A DNA stretch of 64,000 nucleotides from Thamnaconus septentrionalis. Lineage: Eukaryota > Chordata > Actinopteri > Tetraodontiformes > Monacanthidae. Below, one piece after another: positions 39,048-48,729 of this stretch (position 1 is its first letter; the number at the start of each line of letters is the position of its first letter). The notes under the pieces are model-generated. The model searched no databases and had not been told where the DNA came from. It worked only from the letters and a program-made list of their open reading frames with translations. The stretch is from NCBI GenBank assembly GCA_009823395.1, contig CM020515.1:15871989-15935988 (forward strand), in the 5' to 3' direction. The position numbers and the translations under genes are program-made.

Positions 39048-42000
39048 ATGGCGACCCAGGATGGTAGGTACAGAGAAAATATCCGCACAGCAGTAACTCG
39101 TTGACATGGTTCCAGTGAGCCCAGCCACTGCGCATGAATAGCATGTCACCGAGACAGTCGCAGCATTTCGTGTTTTCGCCCGTGTCACTGATTCGATTGT
39201 CTATTCTGCGGTTGTTTCCCCTTAAAGTGCTGAGCAGTGCTGCGGCTAGCTAACGTCAACGGCGGCTAACGTCTGTCAAAATTAGCATGTGTCCGTGACA
39301 AAAAGAAATCGGGAAGCTACTTTGTGATTCATGCTCACGGTTTTGTCTTTCCCGAGCCAATTCGAGCGGTATCCCAATTAAATACGGGCAGTTTTCGGAA
39401 AAGTGACGCAGGAGCAGCAATGTGCTGTAACGGTTCCGTTCGATGCCCTGCGGCGTTTACAAAACCTCGTTGTTTAATCGAGGAACGAAACATTATTACC
39501 AGGTCGTGTGTCTATGTTTGGCGCGGTTTTGCCGTCATCGCCCTCTTTCTTTTAACCCGTTACATTAAGGCCTGACACTGTAAAAATGAAAGTCGCCCAC
39601 GGAAAGTGCTGGAAAGAGCGCGGAGAGACGGAGAGATAAAAGTGAGCTTTAAAGCGAAACTGTACTAGTGCGAGTAGTGGGGTCAGTTTTTAGGATGTCG
39701 AGTGACACAGAACTTGGAATTTGCCTTCACTTAGTCATGGTGAAGTGTATCTATGCAAAGGCGAATAAAGTGAAATGATTAAGCTGTCAACTCTTTGTGG
39801 CAGATTGGCATTGGGGCCTTGTCGGGAAACCCCGGTTGATTAAGATGGATTTCCTTCATAGTGCCGAGTCACGCCAGACCACGGTGGTCCTTCTTCTTCT
39901 TATCTTGTTGTCTACCAGGCTCCTTCGCAGCTGTTGGCCTGACATTTGCTCTCCTGGCTGCTTGTGGAGCTGTTTTAGGTTTTGGTTTGGCTGTTTATAG
40001 ATCCTCCTGGCTGAATGAAGTGACACGTTCATCAGTAGGTCCCTTGAAAAGACAACTAGTTTACAGACATTCTCGTTTTTTATATATTTACTGTAACTAA
40101 ATTGTGTATCAGCTAGAACAAAAGGAAACGTGTAGACGGTGGTGAGAACAGCAATGGAAAAGACTGAAGGAACAGACAGGAGACAGAGCTGGGGGCAGCT
40201 GAGATTAAAATGTTGAGCTTCTCCTCGGTACCAGGATGGAAAGGATGAATGGATCTAGGTTGGATCGGTCCAAGACTATTCAAACTATCAAATAATGAGA
40301 GGTTGTCAGACTGCTGATGGGAAATTCCATCCGCCTCTTCATCTGCGTTTTGCGGCGGAGGGTATGAGGGCAGTGAGGTCAAATGCAAAGAAGAAATCAG
40401 CTTGACAGGTTGATTGTGTGAGGAAGTCATGAGCCAGACAGTTCTCAGTGCAGGTGGCCTCTTCAGTGAGGGGAAAGTCTTTTGGGGAAAACTCACATTA
40501 TATATTAGTTATGGTCTTGAAATACATTGAACACATTTTCTGTGAACAAAATATGAAATGATGTCCAGTTTGTTTGTGTTTGTGTGTGTGTGTGTGCCTG
40601 TGCGTGTTATCTCGGGATGTACGTGTTTCTATGCACGTCTGGTGCAGAGTGAGATCCGATCGCAGGTCGTCACAAGAGCCGGTCGGCTATGCCAAGTGTC
40701 GACTGATGGAATTAGAGCTGCGTGCTTGTGATGGGATCACTCTGGACACATGGCCAAATGTGAACTGCCAGCTTTATTCAACTAAAGCATGTTGTACAAT
40801 TCACTTCATGTGCTGTTTCAAGATCTGATGTAAAAACACTGGGCGACTTTGAGGAATTACCGAGCACATGGACACTGAACGCTTTTTGCAATTTTGTTCT
40901 ATTTACAGTGTGTTCTCATATCCTTTTGTCACGGATTTTTTAGCCGCACTCACAACGTTTCAATAAATATTTTCTTCTTCAGGAAGTGGGGAAGTCTTAA
41001 TGGAGACGGAGGCAAAGCCAGAAGGAGCCGAGCCGCTCGGGGAAGACGCAGGAGGAGAAGACGCAGGAGGGGAAGACGCAGGAGGGGAAGACGCAGAAGT
41101 TCACACAGACGCCACAACTCAGGACTCTAGTATTAGCAACGGCGATGACGCAGACGGCCAGCAGGAGATGGTGGATTTGAAGATTATCTGGAACAAAAAC
41201 AAATACGATCTGAAAATTCCCATTGACAACACCGGAGCTAAGCTAAAAGAGAGCATTCATTCTCTTACGGGTAAAGCACTTTGCTTCAAGACAGATGTGA
41301 CCTTTGCTGGTATTTTTGCTCAGGCTGAAGTTATCAAACGTCCTTTTATGTCCTCTCCAGGTCTTCCACCGGCCATGCAGAAAGTGATGTATAAAGGTTT
41401 GCTTCCCGAGGACAAGACGCTACGTGAAATCAAGGTCACTAATGGTGCCAAAATAATGGTGGTGGGATCCACGATAAATGACGTGTTAGCTGTGAATACG
41501 CCCAAAGAGGCCATTCAGCAGGAAGTGAAGGCCGAAGAAAACAAGAAGGAGCCATTGTGCAGGCAAAAGGTGCGACAAATGGCAGTTGTGCAGAGTTTGA
41601 TAACTTGGATCTGGAGCTTTATTTAATTTAATTTTTGTGTCTGTTTTGTGATTTCAGCAACACAGAAAAGTATTGGACAAAGGTAAACCAGATGATATAA
41701 TGGCATCTATTAAAGGAGTCAAGGTGAGGGGGGAAAAAAACAAACCAAAATGTTGCGTTGCGTTTTTCTGCTGTATTTTAACACCAGCTGCTTTGCTGTG
41801 CGAACAGGAACGACTACCAACAGTGCCTCTATCCGGGATGTTTAACAAGTCCGGTGGAAAAGTTAGACTCACGTTCAAACTGGAGCAGGATCAGTTGTGG
41901 ATCGGAACAAAGGGTGAGACTGTGGCTGACCTCGTTTTCTTTTCCTAATTTATTGCTGAAGCAACGCGCCGACAGTTCAACCTGCCTTTGTTCTCGACGT

Positions 42001-43034
42001 GTTTCCCTCCACAGAGAGAACGGAGAAAGTCCCAATGGGCTCCATTAAAAATGTAGTGTCTGAACCCATCGAAGGCCACGAGGACTATCACATGATGGTG
42101 AGGTCTCCTGCTAAGGCATGCACGTCACACTCTATCCGTGCTACAGGAAGTTCAGTTTACAGTTGTACATGTGCGTCACGCATTAAGAGGAATTTTTAAG
42201 AGGATTTCAAAAAGCTAAGGATCTGAAATAAATTGATGCGATGCATCACACTGAACCAGATATACTAAGTAAAAGAGTTGTGTGTGTCTGTGTGTGTGGC
42301 GGCTGAGCCGTTCACTGAACCTTCTCAGGGGTGTGTGTGTCAGAGTCAGGAGTTCATCCCTTTGCTGTTCTGTGCTCTCCAGCCAGGCGGGAAATGTCAA
42401 CGCCTTCTCTAAATGAACCTCGGTGTCTGTCTGCCTCCCGTGTTTGACAGCGAATCCCTCGCTCAGATTGCCGTCATTGTTTTTTTCTGCGTGTATCATG
42501 TGAAAGGAAATGTTGTTCCATACAGCTGCACCCACGCAGAGACAACACAGTCAGGTGGAGGACGGTGGAACTAATGAACATAAGATGTGTTGCACAATTT
42601 TATGCATACGTAAAAGTCTTTCTGTCTGTCTAGTTTTATTTCAGAGCATCCAGGTGATACACTAAAAATTCAAAAACAAGAAACTTTATCTGTATTTTTA
42701 AACTTTCCATCAGTTTAGATGTAATAAAGAAATGTTATTACAGAAAAACATCACATTACACCTGAAACTTGACATCACTGCCCTCGAACATTTTGAAATT
42801 TTAGTCTTGAGTTTTTAAAGTGAAATGCTTTTAAACCCTCTCTCAGTTATAACTGATGATGTTTTTCTGTGTTGCTTTTATTTGAAATAATTCAATCCAA
42901 CCCTGTGCTCTCCCACCACCCAGGCTTTCCAGTTGGGTCCAACGGAAGCGTCTCAGTATTGGGTCTACTGGGTGCCTGCACAGTTTGTCGATGCAATCAA
43001 AGACACAGTACTTGGAAAATGGCAGTATTTCTAA
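39048..43034 (+). CDS. ubfd1: Ubiquitin family domain containing 1 (UBFD1)
   Basis: Seven coding exons: 39048-39063, 40983-41270, 41361-41569, 41658-41723, 41808-41913, 42015-42097, 42924-43034. They join in phase to 879 nt, 292 aa. Exon 1 is only 16 coding bases; ATG 39048 gives N-terminus MATQDGSGEV, and an in-frame ATG at 41000 is an alternative start. A ubiquitin-like domain spans about residues 69-145 (VDLKIIWNK through GAKIMVVGST). After it comes the nearly invariant family block: CRQKQHRKVLDKGKP, RLPTVPLSGMFNKSGGK, EPIEGHEDYHMMAFQLG and the C-terminus DTVLGKWQYF. The molecular role is poorly known; the fold suggests work in the ubiquitin system. The acidic N-terminus (residues about 25-43) is a tandem EDAGG repeat from a 15-bp coding minisatellite. 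Intron 2 is 90 bp long and stop-free in frame. Confidence 0.96.
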
Positions 43035-43309
43035 TGTGCCTCTTTTTTTGATGATGAACTGGGAGCGAGGAGGAGGAGGAGCTAATGGAAAAACTGGAGC
43101 CAGGTGAAAGGACCTTGGAATACACATTGGAAGGAAATGGACGTATGCCCGTGGACTAATCATCTTGTTTTTAGGTTAAAAGTGCACTATGCGTCAGCAT
43201 AACATTGCTCAGCCCTGTTGATCATGTAAGGTTTTCAGCAAATCCAAGGGAATATGATGAAACAATTGTACAGAAATTGCTAACACTTTTCCTCAGTTAT
43301 TCTTAAAGA

Positions 43310-43315
43310 AATAAA
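43310..43315 (+). terminator. ubfd1 polyadenylation signal AATAAA
   Basis: Canonical AATAAA about 275 bp after the ubfd1 stop, in AT-rich DNA. It is the first good hexamer after the stop. Confidence 0.55.
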
Positions 43316-43359
43316 AATTATTTAATGAAATAAATGCACTTGGCATTGTGAGTTACTAT

Positions 43360-43480
43360 GCTTTGGATTGGGGCTTGCGTAAAATGAGTCCTCCTATTGG
43401 TCAGTGACAAAATGAGGGTTCGTAATGGTCAGTGTAAAATGAGGCTTCCTATTGGCTCACGTAAAACCACTACATGAGCC
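43360..43480. repeat. degenerate tandem repeat with inverted CCAAT motifs
   Basis: Three to four diverged copies of a unit of about 30-40 bp shaped like GTAAAATGAG-TTCCTATTGGTCA. The ATTGG cores (inverted CCAAT) lie at about 43397 and 43453, with a decayed core at about 43428. It leads directly into the satellite array. Confidence 0.55.
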
Positions 43481-43559
43481 GATGAAGCTCATGTATTTTA
43501 TTGACTTGAATAAAATGAAAATGAAGGCCGATTAGCTTGTGTAAAACAAGACTAACCCT

Positions 43560-45478
43560 AAAGATGCCCCAAATTTGACGTGGGTGTGTCTTGGGGGCTC
43601 CTGATGAAAAAGCAAGTATCCCAGAGTCTCTAGGACAAAGTTGAACTTTGACCCTCATAGACTTGCATGGCATTAGGGTTACACTTAAGGCTGAAATTAG
43701 GGTTAGGGTTACGCATAAGGCTGAAATTAGGGTTGGGGTTTTGGGGTTCCTCACGTGCTAGAAGCCCCAAATTTGGTGTGGGCGCTTCTTAAGGGATCCT
43801 GATGAAAAAGCAAGTGGCCCCATGTCTCTTGGACAAAGTTGAAATTTCACCCCATAGACTTGCATTGAATTAGGGTTAACGATAAGGCTGAAACTAGGGT
43901 TAGGGTTAGCTGAAATTAGGGTTAGGGTTTCAGGGTTCCTCAAGTACTAGAAGCCCCAAATTTGGCATGGGCGCTTCTTGGGGGCTCCTGATGAAAAAGC
44001 AAGTGGCCCCATGTCTCTAGGACAAAGTTGAAATTTCACCCATTAGACTTGCATTGAATTAGGGTTAACGGTAAGGCTGAAACTAGGGTTAGGGTTAGGG
44101 TTAGCTGAAATTAGGATTAGGGTTTCGGGGTTCCTCAAGTACTAGAAGCCCCAAATTTGGCGTGGGCGCTTCTTGGGGGCTCCTGATGAAAAAGCAAGTG
44201 GCCCCATGTCTCTAGGACAAAGTTGAAATTTCACCCCATAGACTTGCATTGAATTAGGGTTAACGATAAGGCTGAAACTAGGGTTAGGGTTAGGGTAAAC
44301 TGAAATTAGGGTTAGGGTTTCAGGGTTCCTCAAGTACTAGAAGCCCCAAATTTGGCGTGGGCGCTTCTTGGGGTCTCCTGATGAAAGAGCAAGTGGCCCC
44401 ATGTTTCTTGGACAAAGTTGAAATTTCACCCCATAGACTTGCATTGATTTAGGGTTAACGATAAGGCTGAAACTAGGGTTAGGGTTAGGGTTAGCTGAAA
44501 TTAGGGTTAGGGTTTCAGGGTTCCTCAAGTACTAGAAGCCCCAAATTTGGCGTGGGCGCTTCTTGGGGGCTCCTGATGAAAAAGCAAGTGGCCCCATGTC
44601 TCTTAGACAAAGTTGAACTTTGACCCCATAGACTTGCATTGATTTAGGGTTAACAATAAGGCTGAAACTAGGGTTAGGGTTAGGGTTAGCTGAAATTAGG
44701 GTTAGGGTTTCAGGGTTCCTCAAGTACTAGAAGCCCCAAATTTGGCGTGGGCGCTTCTTGGGGCTCCTGATGAAAAAGCAAGTGGCCCCATGTCTCTAGG
44801 ACAAAGTTGAAATTTCACCCCATAGACTTGCATTGAATTAGGGTTAACGATAAGGCTGAAACTAGGGTTAGGGTTAGGATTAGCTGAAACTAGGGTTAGG
44901 GTTTCAGGGTTCCTCAAGTACTAGAAGCCCCAAATTTGGCGTGGGCGCTTCTTGGGGGCTCCTGATGAAAAAGCAAGTGGCCCCATGTCTCTAGGACAAA
45001 GTTGAAATTTCACCCCATAGACTGGCATTGAATTAGGGTTAACGATAAGGCTGAAACTAGGGTTAGGGTTAGGGTTAGCTGAAATTAGGATTAGGGTTTC
45101 GGGGTTCCTCAAGTACTAGAAGCCCCAAATTTGGCGTGGGCGCTTCTTGGGGGCTCCTGATGAAAAAACAAGTGGCCCCATGTCTCTAGGACAAAGTTTA
45201 AATTTCACCCCATAGACTTGCATTGAATTAGGGTTAACGATAAGGCTGAAACTAGGGTTAGGGTTAGGGTTAGCTGAAATTAGGGTTAGGGTTTCAGGGT
45301 TCCTCAAGTACTAGGAGCCCCAAATTTGGCGTGGGCGCTTCTTGGGGGCTCCTGATGAAAGAGCAAGTGGCCCCATGTCTCTAGGACAAAGTTGAAATTT
45401 CACCCATTAGACTTGCATTGAATTAGGGTTAACGATAAGCCTGAAACTAGGGTTAGGGTTTCAGGGTCCCTCAAGCAC
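43560..45478 (+). repeat. 195-bp satellite with embedded TTAGGG repeats, forward block
   Basis: Ten tandem monomers. The landmark GCCCCAAATTTGG starts at 43566, 43764, 43953, 44148, 44343, 44538, 44733, 44927, 45122 and 45317, so the period is 194-195 bp in the core. Each unit carries one to three clusters of GGGTTA telomere-type repeats plus a unique part (CTCCTGATGAAAAAGCAAGT, ACAAAGTTGAAATTTCACCC). Inner copies are nearly identical, while the two leftmost are clearly diverged. The period is a multiple of three, so each unit carries the same 63-codon minus-strand frame, an artefact of the periodicity. Confidence 0.95.
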
Positions 45479-45780
45479 GGGGGCCACTTGCTTTTTCATC
45501 AGGAGCCCCCAAGAAGCGCCCACGCCAAATTTGGGACTTCTAGTACTTGAGGAACCCCGAAACCCTAACCCTAGTTTCAGGCTTATCGTTAACCCTAATT
45601 CAATGCAAGTCTATAGGGTTAAAATTTCAACTTTGTCCTAGAGACATGGGGGCACTTGCTTTTTCATCAGGAGCCCCCAAGAAGCACCCACGCCAAATTT
45701 GGGACTTCTAGTACTTGAGGAACCCTGAAACCCTAACCCTAATTTCAGCTAACCCTAACCCTAACCCTAATTTCAGCCTT
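45479..45780 (-). repeat. 195-bp satellite, inverted block
   Basis: About 1.6 monomers in reverse orientation. The reverse complement of the CTCCTGATGAAAAAGCAAGT landmark appears at about 45488 and 45656, and CCCTAA replaces TTAGGG. The orientation switch is abrupt at about 45478, where forward sequence ending in CCTCAAGCAC runs into inverted GGGGGCCACTTGC. Confidence 0.9.
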
Positions 45781-46030
45781 TCGCGTAACCCTAACCCCAA
45801 CCTGAAGCCTTAACCCAAACCTAACCCCAACCTGAACCCTAAACCTAACCCTTACCCCAACCAAAAAAACCGAGCCCTAACATTAACCCCAAACTTGACT
45901 CTAGACCCATTCCTAACCTAAACCCAGACCCTAAATTAACTCGAATCCTAACCCTAGCACTAATGTTAGCACCAACCCAACACAACCCGTAACCCTAGCC
46001 CCACCCTTAGCCCCAACCCTCACTTCAACC
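45781..46030 (-). repeat. degenerate CCCTAA-like telomeric tract
   Basis: About 250 bp of variant repeats (CCCTAA, CCCCAA, CCTGAA, CCCAAA, CCCTTA). Decay is progressive to the right; by about 46030 the signal is gone. Confidence 0.8.
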
Positions 46031-46594
46031 CAAACTTCAAACAACTTCAAAACAAACAAAAAATCATTCTATTTAATGCTGTTTTTTTCTGGGACAAAAA
46101 AAAAGAAAGAAATAATTGAATCTGCCCGAAAATCACTAAAATGACCGTACTTTCGTAGTTCAGCATGAGACAGAGATGTATATTGCAAGATTTCCGAAAA
46201 TCAGAAAAACCAACACACTATTTTATAGCATGTTGACAGACAACCATGTAGATTTGACATGACTTACTTTAAACCACCATTCCGGTGTCAGGAGCTTACT
46301 ATGCAAATTCTTCAATTCCAGATTATTGTGCATTTTTCTAAAAAAAAAAATAAAAAAAAATACAAAAAATAAATACATTAATACATGTACCTCATCTTCA
46401 AAGGGTCATTCTTCAAAGGGTCATTCAAACAATATTATATCATCAATGTCTTGTCTGTCTCAGCCCACGCAAAACTTTCAAGCCACCTTTTTTTTTTACG
46501 CTTTTGCAGCATTAAGAAAAAATGATTGATTTATTTGAAGATATTGAAGGCTGGCTCATTCCCTCAAAATGAAGCTCAGCCCCTCAAAATGAAT
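46031..46594. other. AT-rich spacer
   Basis: AT-rich sequence with poly-A runs at about 46340-46370, a perfect short tandem duplication CATTCTTCAAAGGGT near 46396-46425 and a second short duplication CCCTCAAAATGAA near 46561-46590. No gene seen. Confidence 0.5.
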
Positions 46595-46832
46595 AACTTT
46601 ACTGCGCAGCGTCGCGAACGAACCGGTTCTAAGAGCCGGCTCGTTGAAGTGAACGAAGAGAGCCGGCTCCTGATTGGCTTAACGATCTCCACCGCCGGCG
46701 ACCGCAGCTCGCACCCGCCTCCGTCAACGATCGCGATCTCCACCTCTCCACCGCTAAAGAGCCGGGTCTTTTTAGTGAGCCGAGCCAAAGGAACCGGTTC
46801 TCTGAAAAGAGCCGGAATTCCCATCACTAGTC
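46595..46832. mobile_element. hAT-like non-autonomous transposon remnant
   Basis: The right end, GAGCCGGAATTCCCATCACTAG at about 46811-46832, is the reverse complement of a CTAGTGATGGGAA-type hAT terminus. GAGCCGG(C/G)TC and GAACCGGTTC motifs occur near both ends in opposite orientation (46618-46645 and 46790-46815). The interior has no transposase. The left terminus is not clear, so the copy is probably truncated. It ends about 120 bp before the rmi2 start codon. The family assignment is from memory of fish hAT repeats. Confidence 0.6.
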
Positions 46833-46950
46833 GCTGTGGAAAGTTTCGCACCGCCTATTGAAGGCGGAAGCGTGCCTGTAACATTTCCGGTTTCACGGGG
46901 GAGGAGAACTCCGGTCCTCCTTGGTTTGTTTGGCGGGAGTAGCAGGGAGC

Positions 46951-47695
46951 ATGTCGGCTGTGGAGCCGGGCCGCATGACCGAGGCTGTGACCGACAGGAA
47001 GCGCCCTCCGCCGGTCAAAGTGCTGTCCGGTCAGCTGAGGAAGGCCGAGGCCCGGCGAGCGGCCGACGGCAGCGACGTGTGTTATGCGGTGAAGGCGGCC
47101 AGGGGCGCCACCGTTGAGGCGTCGCTGGTGTGGATGCAGGGCACCGTCCTGGAGGTGCAGCTGGACAGAGACAGCGCACTGCTCATGGACGAGACGGGGA
47201 CGTTCGCGGTTCAAGGAGTCAACAGCATCCCCAAGGGGAGACCGTGTCTGTCCCATGGTGAGTCACCTTTACCTCGAGCGGTTCATTAGAAGGCGTGTAA
47301 ACCTGTTGAGGTTTAAAGTTTAGTTTTATATGGTGGACATTTACAAGATAAAATAACATTGGCAAAAACAGACGCATTACACACACACACAAACGCACAG
47401 TTTTTTTTTTTTGTTTTTTTTTTACTTATCTTCATTACCGTTCTTTATTTTTATTTTTTGCTTTGGAAAGTTTAATCTTTTATCTACCCTTTATTTTTTT
47501 TTGTTGTTGTTCCCACCATCGTTTTCCTCAATTCATTTCCCAGGTAAATATGTCATGGTGATGGGGGTCATCCAGACTGTCACTCCAGAGCCAGTGGTCC
47601 GTGCGGTGAAGATGGCAGACCTGTCCGAACTCGCTGCCATTCACAGACGTATGTGGAAACTGGAGGTGGAGGAGCTGCAGCAGGTTCTGTCTTGA
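46951..47695 (+). CDS. rmi2: RecQ-mediated genome instability protein 2 (RMI2)
   Basis: Two exons, 46951-47257 and 47544-47695, joined in phase to 459 nt, 152 aa (human 147). RMI2 is a single OB-fold subunit that pairs with RMI1 in the BLM-TOP3A dissolvasome, which resolves double Holliday junctions without crossover and helps load the complex at stalled forks. The visible core is the OB-fold: [26 protein letters not shown], then [17 protein letters not shown] and VKMADLS, and a C-terminal helix [12 protein letters not shown] 46951 (GGAGCATGT) is taken because a basic N-terminal tail follows and the upstream in-frame extension has no ATG; a second ATG at 46975 could also serve. The promoter region is GC-rich and abuts a hAT-like remnant. 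It is convergent with zc3h7a. Confidence 0.95.
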
Positions 47696-48729
47696 TCAAC
47701 TAGGGCATTTATGGAAAGACTGCAAAGTCACGGAAGCAAAGGTGACTTCATCATCATGCATGTAAATAGTCTTTAGCCTTTACTTAGAGGACGTGTGCAG
47801 GGATGATTGTTCTATGAAAGAAACTTTCAAAATTTTGTCATGTTTTTTTGAACATAAGGGTCATGACGCCCCAGACACACAGGGACGACTGTTGATAGCC
47901 TTTCATGAAATTAAATGAAAGTGTGGAATCTCAACCTGACCAAAATTGCCCAAAGTCATACCATACGCTTGTGGGTTTTTTTTGGTGTGTGAAAATTTGG
48001 CTTCTGCCTCTAGTTTAGCCAGAACACAGGGATGACTGTTCTGTGATATCTCATCATGAAATTTTGTGCTAGGCAAAGGTGAACGAGGGCAAATGCTTTA
48101 CCCGTCCAAAATTAGCAGGAAAATAAAATCATTATACAATTACTTTCTTGATTTATGTTGATGTTTTTTTCTCCCAAAAAAAGGGGTGAAAACTCCAATT
48201 CTCCCCAAATGTGCTGAGATAATGATGTTATTGGACAACCTAACAAAAATGCACTCTCAAGCCAAGTGTCCATGGTTCGGCACACAGGAAAACACAGCAG
48301 TCCAAAAAAAGTCTTTATTTTGCATTTGTACGTCATACTGGAAATGCAATTTATCATATTTGCGTAGAGGACAAATGATAGTGCAAAAATTAACTTTTGA
48401 AACATAAAAACGTATAAATGTCCTTAACACCCACAGAATCTTAAAATCAAAAGATCTTTCCTTCTTTGGGTAAACTGGTCAATCACCTCGCTGTTGTTAG
48501 GACGTGCTTCGTGGCGTCAGGTCATAGCTCTTAGTATTTAAGTATGAATATTCCTCGATTCTAAGTCACAGTAAGCCACCAATCATGCAGCTGTTCTCCC
48601 GGATCAGGCCAGTTTGCGTGCACTCCCATGGCACTGAAAAGAACTGCCTGGCTTCTTGACTGAATACCGAACTACTTGTCAAGTGAACATAATTATCATC
48701 ACCAACGTCTTGAAGTTGTCATGAAAAGA
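47696..48729. other. shared 3' region of rmi2 and zc3h7a
   Basis: Tail-to-tail interval of about 1 kb. No exon seen. An ATTAAA at 47910-47915 could end rmi2 and a minus-strand AATAAA at 48314-48319 could end zc3h7a; on those sites the 3' UTRs would not overlap. Confidence 0.6.
48314..48319 (-). terminator. zc3h7a polyadenylation signal AATAAA
   Basis: TTTATT on the plus strand reads AATAAA in the zc3h7a direction, about 410 bp after its stop. Confidence 0.5.

Noticed and set aside
43470..45307. Series of nearly identical 61-94 codon minus-strand frames that look like a gene family or tandem peptides
   Set aside because: They repeat because the satellite period (195 bp) is a multiple of three. 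Each ends at the same stop in every unit, and the residues reflect CCCTAA-type repeats.
43560..45780. Regular direct repeats resembling a CRISPR array
   Set aside because: The unit is 195 bp and the whole unit is conserved, with no unique spacers. The genome is vertebrate.
46595..46832. Palindromic GAACCGGTTC and GAGCCGGCTC motifs read as a promoter operator cluster of rmi2
   Set aside because: Their arrangement at both ends and the CCATCACTAG terminus fit a hAT-type transposon remnant better than a native promoter.
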